Part shown: positions 43,316-55,300 of the stretch, piece by piece
How positions within the stretch are numbered: the first letter of the stretch is position 1
How the letters are laid out: every line of letters begins with the position of its first letter
Translations under genes and position numbers: made by a program
NCBI RefSeq assembly: GCF_000003815.2
Contig: NC_049987.1
Coordinates: forward strand, 2,380,569 to 2,444,568
Direction of reading: 5' to 3'
Source of the DNA: Branchiostoma floridae
Lineage: Eukaryota > Chordata > Leptocardii > Amphioxiformes > Branchiostomatidae
DNA: 64,000 nt
The notes under the pieces: generated by a model
What the model was told of the DNA's origin: nothing
The model's input: the letters and a program-made list of their open reading frames with translations, nothing else
Database searches by the model: none

Positions 43316-46300
43316 CTATTTCTTGAAGATGATCTTCTCCAGTCCCAACAATGGTGTTTCTACTGCCACAGACACCAGGAACGCCACACCGTACGACACA
43401 GCCAAGTGCCCCAAGAAGAAATAGATCTGAAACAAGAAAGCTTTTAAAAAAAGCTGGCTGGTGCGTATTTGGGGGATATTTTGAAACCGGGGGCTGGGCA
43501 GAGAATAAAGCATGTGTTTGCCGTTACGAATTATTGTTGGTAACTTAAATGTTTGATGAGTTTTTTTAGGCGTGCCTGGCTTATGGTATCGCGACGGGAG
43601 GTATTGGGTAATCGGTCAGAGGATGGGCGAATACGTTAGCCAACGAATGCGCTAAAAGTTTTGCATGTCGTCCTGGAATTTTCTTAAAATGGGCAACTCT
43701 TAAACTTTTTTGGCCAATTTTTTAGTGAAAGAGGGACTGTGCGGGCCGAAGCTGGACCGTGCGGGCCGGAGCTGGACCGTGCGGGCCGGAGCTGGAATCA
43801 GTGCGGGCCGGAGCTGGACCGTGCGAAGAAGGGCTTGATCCATCCATGCATGCATCCAAAGACCCGCTTCTCCTGTCTCAAAGCTGGTGCTACGCACCAG
43901 CAAAAAGGCATACAAATGTAAGGTGTTAAAGAGCAGTTAGCGTCTGAAGCGGGTATCTCACTGAAGCTGCGCAAGTTGGCAATGTTGCTGATTTCATTGA
44001 TAAAAAACGTGTTGTCTGTTCTGATTTGTTATTTTAGACCACACCTAATTTATTTCTTGTTTCTCGGATTTTTTTTTTCAGAAAAAAATGGACCGACAGG
44101 TCGAAAAAAATATTTTTTTTAATTAAAAAAACGGTCTGGGATGAAGATATACGGCGTAAATGACAATGAAAAAAACAAAACATTTGAGATGAGTGGCAAA
44201 CAAATGTAAGGGGCTGAGACGTAAAATAACCTATCTCAAATAAAGTACACACCCCGACTTTGGCAACAATTTGAGACACCTTTTAGATTTGTAAAAGTTA
44301 CAAATGCGTACCTTACTTAAAAGAAAATACGGTAGCTCTATAACAAGTCAAGCTGGTATCTTCCATTGCATTTTTACATGCTGTATTATAATTATAGCTC
44401 TGATTAGTACGAAATTTTACCAATTAATGTACTTCACTTTGGTATATGCAGTCACCTTAACACTTTGACAGAAGTGTATACATGTCCACTCACTATAGTG
44501 AAGGTAGAGTAGTGAATGGGGACCTCCCGGGTTAGGTGTACTGCGTACATGACTAGGATATGTACAAGGTAGGCGCAGTAGGTCAGTCGGCTCAGGGGCA
44601 CCCAGGCGTCCCAGGAGAGGATGATGTGCACCACTCCTGCAGTGAACAAAGCACATCACAACGGTCATTGGGAAATAGTGGTCCAATTGCAATTAGAAGA
44701 CTGCATCTATTGAATGAATTATAGAGTGAAGCTTCTATTTTGTACTCATCCTCCTACGCACGGTCCCCAACGGCTAGCTGACTCTGCCTATGGGGCCCTG
44801 CTATCTCATGGCCTACCCGCAGTAAGTTTCAGTTCCTCGTCGCCCTGCTTATAAATATTAATGAGCTTACCCTTATATGGGCAGTCGGCCGTTGGGGATC
44901 GGGCGTAGGAGGATGGAACCATGTAATACGTCCTGTAATACGTAACATGATTGGCTGATAAAAGCGATAGCTTCCGGAACCATGCAATACGTCCTGTAAT
45001 ACGTAACATGATTGGCTGATAAAAGCGATAGCTTCCCAGCGGCCTTTGCGAGACAGCTTGCGACAACAAAAAGCTCAGAAAAACCCTATTCTCTGATTGG
45101 TTGACAGCTGGTTTGTGGCGACAATCATAATAACCACTGATAGGGCATGAGATAGCAGGGCCCCATATGCTAACGCCGTTGGGGATGGGCGTTAGGAGGA
45201 TGTTTTGTACTATTATATACTGTTTTGTCTTGCGCTTTATGACCCCAGCTCACAGTTTTAAAAATATCGCCCTCACTTCCAGTTTAACTGTAATATTTTT
45301 GAAACTGTTCAATTAAGATTATTATCATAAATGTTGATGGAAAAGGTTAAACTATTTCTCCAAAACATTGGACTCCCTGCAATTTCGACTGAATTACTCA
45401 GCTTTTATCAGCTCTCTGGAAACGAGCCTTGCCACACGTGTGACGTAAGCAATAGATCAAAGGTTGTTGGATGCCGATGTCGCCCCCTCCCCAGTCCCAG
45501 GCAAGAGAAGGGGAGTGCATATTTTTAGTTGGAGCATAGTTTTACCTTATAATGTAATTTACTATCTCAGATAAACTTCCATGCTTGTTATGTTTACTTT
45601 CATGGAAGGGAAACATTATTTTTGCTACGTTTCTCGATCCTTTAGCACTTGCCTCTTCCCGACACCCTGTGGTGCACCATTACGTAAAGTAGTAAGTGGC
45701 AGGACATAAACTGAGCCAGAAAAATCAGGATTTTAGACCCATTGACAGGCGTTCACACGTTTGGGTGCTTATCGGTCCAACTAATAACGTGCCATTATAG
45801 TTCATAGTTTCTACAGTCCAAGGTAAAGAGGCAGTGAACGTTGTTTACATGCCCTAGCTGTACCTGAATTTTCTGTACCGGTGCCCACGCCTGCTTTTGC
45901 AAATGTCACATAGTTTTCCGTTGTTTCCTTGGATTCAAACATACATCAAGACAATCAGTTTACAACTAACCGCCGTATCCATAATAGCATGCAACAACCA
46001 TCCAGCCAACCGCCATGGCCCAGACGGTACGATGGACAGTCAGGTACAGCACGTTCTCCGACTCAGTCTGGAAAGTTGTCCCGCTGTACTGACCGTATGT
46101 TGAGTACAGCACTGCCATGGCAGAGGCAGCAGCAACGAGCCAACCGATGGGCATCAACAGGCTCAACGTCTGGTAAAAAGAGGTGTACAATTAATGAGTC
46201 ATTTATTTGCAAAGTCATGCCCGAAGGCTAATTGCATGAACATTCTCAATACAAAACGAAAGAATACATAACATTAATGTCTAATCAACTGATGGTGCAT

Positions 46301-49300
46301 GTACTGTATTCTTGGATTTAACTTCGTCTTAGAAGGCAGAGGTTAATGAACTGTCACACTCAATGATCCTCCCCTTCTCTTGACAAATTGGAGAACAGAG
46401 TTAGGTGGAAGAGTATGTTGGATCGACAGTTTATTCATAGTATTCCAACGATCCACAAAGAGGTCAAGTGATCTGATATGTGTACATTTTTACCCAATTT
46501 AGCGAAGTAAAATTCATGCTTAACAATATACACATGTTGATACGAGTACCATAGTTTTTTCTAGCTTCTTGGTATTAAAATAAGGTAAAAAGTGTAAAGC
46601 GTCCATTCTCAATTGAGGTTAAATATGACGCTTTTACACGTAGCTCAAAGTAGCACAATACTGCTTCGCATGGTAAAAATGTTGGTTTTGCTATAGTTTG
46701 TATAGTATAGTATCAAATTACTTTATGAACATATGTTTATCAGATGTCAAATGTGACATGTGACATTTGTGACATGTGACATTTATCAGATGTTAGATCT
46801 CAAATGTCTCAAATGAGGAAATCTACGTAAACAGCCACGTCAACTATTCATTTTTGACACAGCAATATTGATGTGAAAGTCGTTGACCATGTACTGGAAT
46901 GTAAGCTCATCTGTGACGGTAATCAACATTATATTGCAATTTCAAACTTTATATCCGTAAAAGAGGCCATTTACATCAGAGCCTTCCCTCATCAAACCTT
47001 CACTCAAGGTAGCAGAACACAGTATTTATCCGTGAACCCCCATGACGCGGGTACATAAAGTAGTACGGATAAAATTGTTGAAGGAGAGGTAAAAAGCCTT
47101 ATTTGAGTGGCAGCCAGATATAACCTGTGCTGCGTGGTCACAGGAGGTGTCGACTCTGAGACTGTATGGTTTGGATTGAGGAAGCTTTCTATTTCGTGTA
47201 TAAATGTGCACCATTACGCAACTGCCCTTCTGGTGTGAGTCGGCTGCAGTTATGTGACCTCCGCAGAGCGGCGTTTCAAAGTGGGCGTGAGAGGGCGATG
47301 TGCCGACAGGATTTTGTTGTTTTACAATATTTTGTGGCTTGTACCCCGAACCGTTTTCGGTATTCCAACAGTGCACCCTACTATATTTTTTTCCGCGTCA
47401 AAGCCAGTCACCTTGAGGCCCTTAACTATAGAAATCCCCATAGACCGAAAACTGTGTTTTGCTACCTCAACCGAGACTTAGGCCGATACCGACATCCAAG
47501 CACCTTTGACCCTTTGCTGACGTCACACTTCCGTGCCGGATGTGTGACTTAGGCTCTGGGTCATTTCAACTTGATAGGGATCAGAAGACTGATCAAAAGC
47601 TTGTTGGTATATAAGCGCTTTATTTTGTGTACGGATATAAAGTTTAAAATTGCGATATATCGTTGACCATGTGTTTAGGCTCACGGGCGCACCAATAAGT
47701 GAGCTCACCGTGTTTCTTGTCTCTTTCCTTCTCATCTTAGTCAGCAGCCAGCCAACAGCGACCCCTACCAGGTACGGTCCGATACGACAGTACGGCACGA
47801 AATAGTAGTGGATTTGGTCCCTGGAGAAGTAGAAAGAATGCGAATGTCCACAAAAGATGATCTTTTCTAACGGCGATTTCCAAATCCGTACAAAAGTAAA
47901 ATCACAACGAACTTTGGTAAATGATGGCCTTTGACAATGAAATCTATAACAGTGTTAAAAGACAAAGAATACACCAACATAGTACAGTGTCTCATGGAGG
48001 TAACAGGTCCGGTATGATACGTAGATTGTAACCTCTATCCATTCAAAACTACGTCTAAACAGAGTTAAAGCACAGGTAGGCTTCGAGCACAAAGGGGCAT
48101 GAATTTAGTCATATGCTTTTCTGTCTTTTACAGAAAAATATGTATTAAACGGATTTTAAAAGGTACATTATATAAAATTGATACTACATAGAAAGTAGAT
48201 GTCCCTACATACTCTTTACAGGGTCTAGCTTGAGATGGTTTCGGGAACTTAGCAGACATTGAGCAGCTTGGTTGTACAGTTCACAAACACTAGAAATAGG
48301 ACAAAATTATGCAAATATGCTGAAACGTGGTTGAATGGAACGTAACCGATGCGAAATTTCGTTCCATTTCGTTCCACTACATACTTTCTGCACAGTATAC
48401 GTAGGTACACCTTACCCAGTCGCTATGGTAAAATGATAATGTAGACAGATGATTGCTGTGGTGACGAAGCTCACCAACAGGAGGGTCAGCAACAGGGCAA
48501 TCCCCAGTTTCTTCCATCTGTGAAATAAACAAATTTACCAACAGTAAACAATAAAGACAAGATCCAAAAGCAAAGTCAGAAAATGGTGATGCATCCTAGC
48601 GAGTTACCAAACACGGATCGCCTCTGTAGTCAAAGTTACATGTATCGTTAATACTGTTGTATACTGTATACTATTGTATAACGTATATTGTAATGTTACC
48701 AGGGCTAGCCCTTGATAATAGCCTCCGGCCAGTTGGGTAGCCCTGGCTGTATTTCTCATGATTATACAGCCGAATAAATCAAATCAAAAATCAAAATCAA
48801 CATCACCTCTGGAAACTGAAAATCAGAACTAACAAAGACAAATACATGGTCGCCTGTTTTACAACAGATCTTGCCCAGTGCCAAGAAGACAGGTAGTGGA
48901 TGCCACTGAAACGTCTTACCATTTCCAAAGAAGATATGAAATTACAAGATAAAGGGAAAATCTATGGTTCGTTATACATATTCTATGCGTTTAGTCATTT
49001 GTTCAACCCTATTGACCACTGGCATAATGAGTGCAGCTTTTTTTTTCTTGGCCAAACTTTCGCACGCTTGTTTGAATAGTGAGAAATGTTTAAACAATTC
49101 GTGTTGTACTTAGGGGTTTTTGAATACGGCTATCCCCTGCGCAGTAGGCAAGACTTCACTGGCATAATGAGCGCAACTTTTTGTTTTTGCCAAACATTTT
49201 TTGCATGCTCGCATCAGTTTTGAGGTTCCAAGAGGATGCTATTCATATCATTAAATAAAATAAAATTGGCCTTAGCGATGTTTGCGCATCAGTGTAGTAT

Positions 49301-52300
49301 TTAATTGAGTCAGAATAACCAAAAAGTTACCTCTTTGTCTGTAATAATGACAATATTTAGTTATAGATTTCGAAACAATGAGGTAAAACCATCAGACACA
49401 CCTGTACACTGCATAGACGAGAGGAACTCCGATGACGAAGAACTGCATATCATTGGCCAAGTACCAGGTCCAGCCCATACACTCGAGATAAAAATATAAA
49501 ATAAACATGAAATAAATGATAAGCCATTTACATTTCTACAATCACTTTTAAGAGCCTGGGTAGGGTGTACAATATCCGTATCAAAATAATCAGATATGAT
49601 CATATCTCTAGATTTGACAACTCGCACAAAATATACGCGATACACAAAACTTCCAAGACCTCATACCTCCACTAAATAGTCTTTGCCTTTGTGACTGATA
49701 TTTATGAGTGTTTCTCACTTATAACAGCAATGAGGTCCTCATTTGCATAATGTTGTAACAGTTTATCACATCAACCTTCAAGATTGTTAAGCAATAAAAA
49801 GTTTATGTATTAATTGAGTCATACTTATCCAATCAAAAACAGGAAGTTTTTATGATTGGTATTTGTATGCCATCAAAACAAAGATATGCGTACCATCTTA
49901 TCATTGTTCACCACGTTGTTTATATACAACAGGTTCGTCCACCAGTTTTGTCCACAGTTTGGATCAATGGGAGCTGGCGGCCAGAAGGGACCAGAGAACA
50001 TATAAGGAAGTACCCACGTCCACAGCATCATGACGAACAGGTAGGTAGGTGTTAACCTGAGGTAGGCAAAGAAAGACAAAGTGATTTCTATTCAGTTTAG
50101 CTCACTGAAGAGCTTATCTTCTACTGGCCATAACAGACGCTATATGTACAGTATTTACAGGTTCACGAGGTCTTTTCGCAATTTGACAAGCACGGTGAAC
50201 AATAGACTCCGGCTACACGTCCCAATCTAATACCTCTGTCACATTTGGCGAAAATCAATCGGACGACGATTCTGTGGCAATCACCCGAGCCTCGCTTATA
50301 ATAATAACTTTATTGCACAACAATTGTACAAGTTACAAAGTATGGCTTATATGTGACAGGAATGGTTTTCATGTGAAAAATACGCGCATTGCATTTACCC
50401 TCTGTCGATCTTAAATATATGGCCTATCTTCCATCCATATGTCGATAATGCGACAGGGGCATAAGGACATCGGCATGACAGTGATTGAAAACAGACACGA
50501 TGCCTAGAATGGAGCAGCCAAAACTTTTGCTTTGTCCATTTTTTTGTGTTGGATATTGAAGTTCAACTTTAATCTAGAAAGACTTCTACCAACACAAGTA
50601 AACTAAGCTGTTTTAAGTCTTATTGTAACAACAATGCTTCTTCAATATATAGACGAACGTGTACTTTTTACGTGTGCTATTCATGTAAACATAATTTCAT
50701 GTATGTGTTTAGGAAAGTCTTTGGAATATGGTTACCTCCAATATCTGTGGAAATACAACATCCCGTACGGAATGGATTCTCCTTTCTCTATGCTCTTTCC
50801 AATCTGCCTTAGTAGAAGATATGACATCAGGAGTCCACTGGAAGAGACGGTTTAAAAAGAGGTGAACTTTCTTTCCTGTGTTCCAAAGCTATAAGAGTTA
50901 ATCTGTGGGTAATTAAGAATATATATACGTCCCGGATATGTCCCTCTTTCTAGAACAGTGTCCTTCTGGATTCGTCCCTCCTTCAAGAATCTTTCAAGAC
51001 CATTCCCCTTATCGATTCGTCCATCTTTCTAATTCTTAAAAAATTTCCTTCCGGATTCGTTCCTCTTTCTGAGACGTTATCTACAGACATTTCTTTGAAT
51101 GCTAAGAAAGAACTACGTATGCCCGGACTGGCAAAATTATATCTGCGCGTACGGTTCCTAATATTCTTGCAAACTACACACACTGTTGTTCTGTTAGGCT
51201 GGCTCCCTGAGAGCGTCGCCAAAATATAATTCTCTCACGTAATAACCATCGAGTAAAGAAAATTACCTTACCTGAGAAAGAAGAAAGAGTCTACGGAAAC
51301 GGTGGCACTTCTGATGGCTTGAAACGTAAATGATTGCATGATCTCAGAAGATTCCAGCAAGTTGTCTGGAAGTGCAGATTCAATTTGATTACAAATGGAG
51401 GGGCGTCTGGCGCAAACGTCAAGGACTTTGGCCCGTAACATAGAGGTCCTAGGTTCAAATCCGATAATATATCATCGACCTTTTGCTCTTACACGACTTT
51501 CCTCACTTCACTCAGGTGTAAATGATCATGAGTATCTAGCTTCGGTTAGTGTCACCTCTGGAGGTCCCACCAAACTTATTGAAAAGAGTAGGGAACCTTC
51601 CTGTTGTGAGTGAATGAAATAGATCTGTCCGGATACGCAGCTTGAACTCTTCAGTACTAACTTGAACAATAATAAGATAATAATAATGATAACTATAACG
51701 AAAATGAAGATATCTATCAAGAAATTATTCAGTTAACATTAGGTGCTCCAATAATAACATTACATACCTGCTTTTAGTGCCAGGCCGAAAGTTCCAAAAT
51801 AGTAGGTGTGCCCCAGTATGACCCAGGTCATACTGATGAAGCGGATGCCGTGGAGACACCTGATGCTGCCGGGCGCCTGTTTGGTGCTGAGCAGCTTCCC
51901 GATGTTGGTGTAGAGGGAGAAGCACAGGAGGATACGGACGGTCATACCTGTGGTTGATGGAACAGTTGAAGGACAGTTAATATAAAACCACACTGCTGAT
52001 ATCAATCAATCAATCAATCAATCACACGTATACTCTTCTCTCAACCCGGACGAGGGACGATCCCGACTTCCAACAACCTTTGATCCGTTGCTGACGTTAC
52101 AAGATTCCCGAGAGATTGGAAAGAAGACTAATTCATTGATTTGAAAATTCCGGTAAGTCTTTTTTTGGTTAGTTAGATTGACTTTTTCCTTAATGTAATG
52201 TTACAAAACTCAGATGACGTCATAATGTCGTCATAATTCCAACAGTATAGTATAACGTTTTTTTTTTCCACAACAGACTTACTGCTAATCATGTTTGATA

Positions 52301-55300
52301 TCATAAGAATATTTAAGACATTGTTTAGTCGCTTTACTAGATTCGACGTTAACATTCCTAAAATATTGCCTGGCATATTTTGTTTCAAAAATATGTTCAA
52401 ATGTTTGGAAAGTTAAAAAAAGTCTACCTTCTGTTGGAGCTGAAGTGAGGTCACGTGGGGTCTTGTTCACCAGCGGCGTTTTCTCGTCGGGTGCGGAAAC
52501 GTCCATGGCAATGTCATGGTCTTGTGCTTCACTCTCCTTCAAAATTGTATAAGAAATAGTATTATTACTATTAGGTGTCATTACAAAGATTTACAGCTGG
52601 AATCTCTCCTCTTATAGCTGTGTTATGTACAGTCAAGGAGCCAGAATGTGCTTGTCTTTTCACAGGACTTTCTTATGCCACAGATGTTGCACTAACTTTC
52701 TATAAATTGATATGCCAACTCCTTTACTTTATATTTAGGTTGATTTACCGTTCAACTTTCAGTTATAATGATCTGAGTTCAGGGCGATCACGCATGGTTA
52801 TTATTGTAAGTAATCTTGATTAATTGAAATTCCTTTTAATCTTAAACGTTTATTTATGTAAGTCGACCTTTTTTGTTCTCATTCTGATGCCATGTTATTC
52901 TATGTCAGTGTTCTCCCCCCCCCCCCCAAGAATCATTGAAACCCGCAAGTATGCGATATGTATGTCCTAGTGAAAGAAATAAACTGAATCTGCAAAAGAA
53001 TGAGATATCTACAGCAAATTTATCTGCAAATATCCACACTAAGGGTCGTATTTCGAAGGCGTGGGAGGGGAATTTTTTTAGGCATCCATTACTTTACCTT
53101 CTTAGCTTTGACCAACAACAGTCTTGGTTGGTGAATGATGACGTCATAAATGGTGCCACTTGTGAGGAGGAAGAGAATAACACCACAGATGCAGCTGTAC
53201 AAAGAACAGAGGAGAAGGATATGTCGGTGTGTAGAAAAAGGATATAGGTATCCATATAGTCAATTTCAAGCTATTGTAAGCCGAATGGAGAGGAAAGAAA
53301 TATTTGCACCCATTGCAGCAGTAGTAACATGCAAGGAAACGTGGTCAATTGTGCAAAGTTTCCACGTACAATGCATATGTATATCTATCGACGTCTAAAA
53401 TGCGGCCGTCCATCTTGCTAGAATAGTTTCCTTCGAATTTCGCACCTCTTTTTAGAACAGTTTCCTTTCGGATGTGTTCCTCTTGCTAAGACGTCATCTA
53501 CAGAGAGTTTCTTTGAATGCTAAAGAAAGAAATACGCATGCCCGTATAGACAAAGTGATGCCTGCGATCCCTAAAATTCTTGCAAACTGCACACATGATT
53601 ATACTGTTAGGCTCGCTCCCTGAGAGCGTCGCCAAAATATACTGGCTCACATTGCAGCAATGGTGACGCTCTGGATAGGTGGGGATTCCTGTGAATAGGC
53701 TGACGTCACCTGAAGTATTCCGTGTTGGACAAGGAAACGCCAGTAGATACCTGAAACAAAGAGACGACTTGTCATTGTTTTGAAGGCAGGACAGAAAAGA
53801 GCCACAAAAACTACAATTCAATTCTTTTTAACACAGGAATTCCTTGAGTTCATTGCGTTTTGTTGTTAAAGCCTAATTTATTATGTAATGTTACAGTAAT
53901 AAACTTCAACAAAATTTACTAAACTTCCCAAATGTACAATGACTAAAAGCCATCTAAAAGAGATTTTCAGTAATGAGGTTGTGTAATATCGCGTCATGAA
54001 TTGCGCTCATTTACGAAATTTATCAATAACAAATAGTGACATTCCAGAAAATTCGCAATTTTAGGCGACAACTTGCGAATTCCTAGCGCAATCTGGCGCA
54101 GTCCAGTGGCATACCCGCTTAGCGAAGGCACATTGACGATCTTTGACCAGTACTCACTCCCATCTAGTCTCTGAATGACGTCATGTTGACTGCAGGAGCT
54201 GGGTACACAGACGCCGAGTATTAAGTTTAGTGGCGAACCGGGCAAGATGGGCACACCCTGCAAAATAACGGCATGAGGAGTTCAATCGTTATATAGAACT
54301 CTTTACCATTGTTCAATTAATTATGGCGTAGTCTTAAATTCTTCTGTATGTACTGCCATAGAACTTGACATACATTGCATCGTTACAGTTGTCGTGCAAT
54401 AAAGATTTATTGGTTTATTGTTGTAAGAAAGTTGTAAACAAATGTCTCGCTGTCAAGGGGTATCTCCTCCCCTAGACCTTGTGGCCGTACACGTCTTACT
54501 CTAGACAGCCATTCACTTTCCTAGGACTACCGATCTGAGTTCAGAATTCTTTATCGCTTTGGAATCATGCATGGCACAATTTATATGTAATTCGACTCTG
54601 CGTATTTCGTTCCCGTTTTTCTGAATCGCACAAACGCTGAAAATCTTCAGACTTAACGAGCGTCTTTGATGTTGAGCGAACCCAAAGGGAAAAGACTGAC
54701 AAAGGAACAATAGGTCATCCTAGCACCGTTCTTCAGCGTGCATCTAGGTGAATGTTTGCACAGCATTTGACAACAGGCAAAAAGAATGTTACAGACGATA
54801 TGCATGCAGTGTTGTATTTATAAACTTTTAAGGTTCAATATAAGCATGCAGGTTACCAATGTTTAAAGACAATCATCATATAGCCAGGCGCCGCGGACCA
54901 ATCAGAAGGCCCCGTTCCACGTTGGTTATGACGCCGTAATACTTAGATTCCCGCCAGCCCGGCGTGTATCGCCCTTCTCATTGGTCAGAATGAATCGACA
55001 CCGGCGCCGGTGTTGATTCATTCTAACCAATCAGAAGGAGCGATACACAAAGCATATGAAGGCATTGGTCAATCAAAAGGAGCGAAACATATTCCAGAGC
55101 AGAGGGAATAAGTACAGACTGCAAGAAGAGGGGGATGGCTCCTTCTTTAACGTTGATAATGTTTTGTTGTTCTAAAGAGCCAATCAAAGACTACAATGTT
55201 TCGAATATTTTCTGTGGAAATTTTGGTTTCAAAATGCAATCTGTAATCTCCTTTTAAATGTATGTACCAAAGAACAAATTCGACAAAGGAATTCACGCGT

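Noticed and set aside
43016-43447. Plus-strand open frame of 143 codons
   Set aside because: Overlaps the last NRF-6-like exon in antisense and otherwise covers its 3' UTR.
47166-47552. Plus-strand open frame of 128 codons
   Set aside because: Lies antisense in an NRF-6-like intron, no recognisable motif, no splice signals of note.
51400-51470. tRNA gene with GGTTCAAATCC
   Set aside because: Good box B only; the rest does not fold as a cloverleaf and a SINE body follows.
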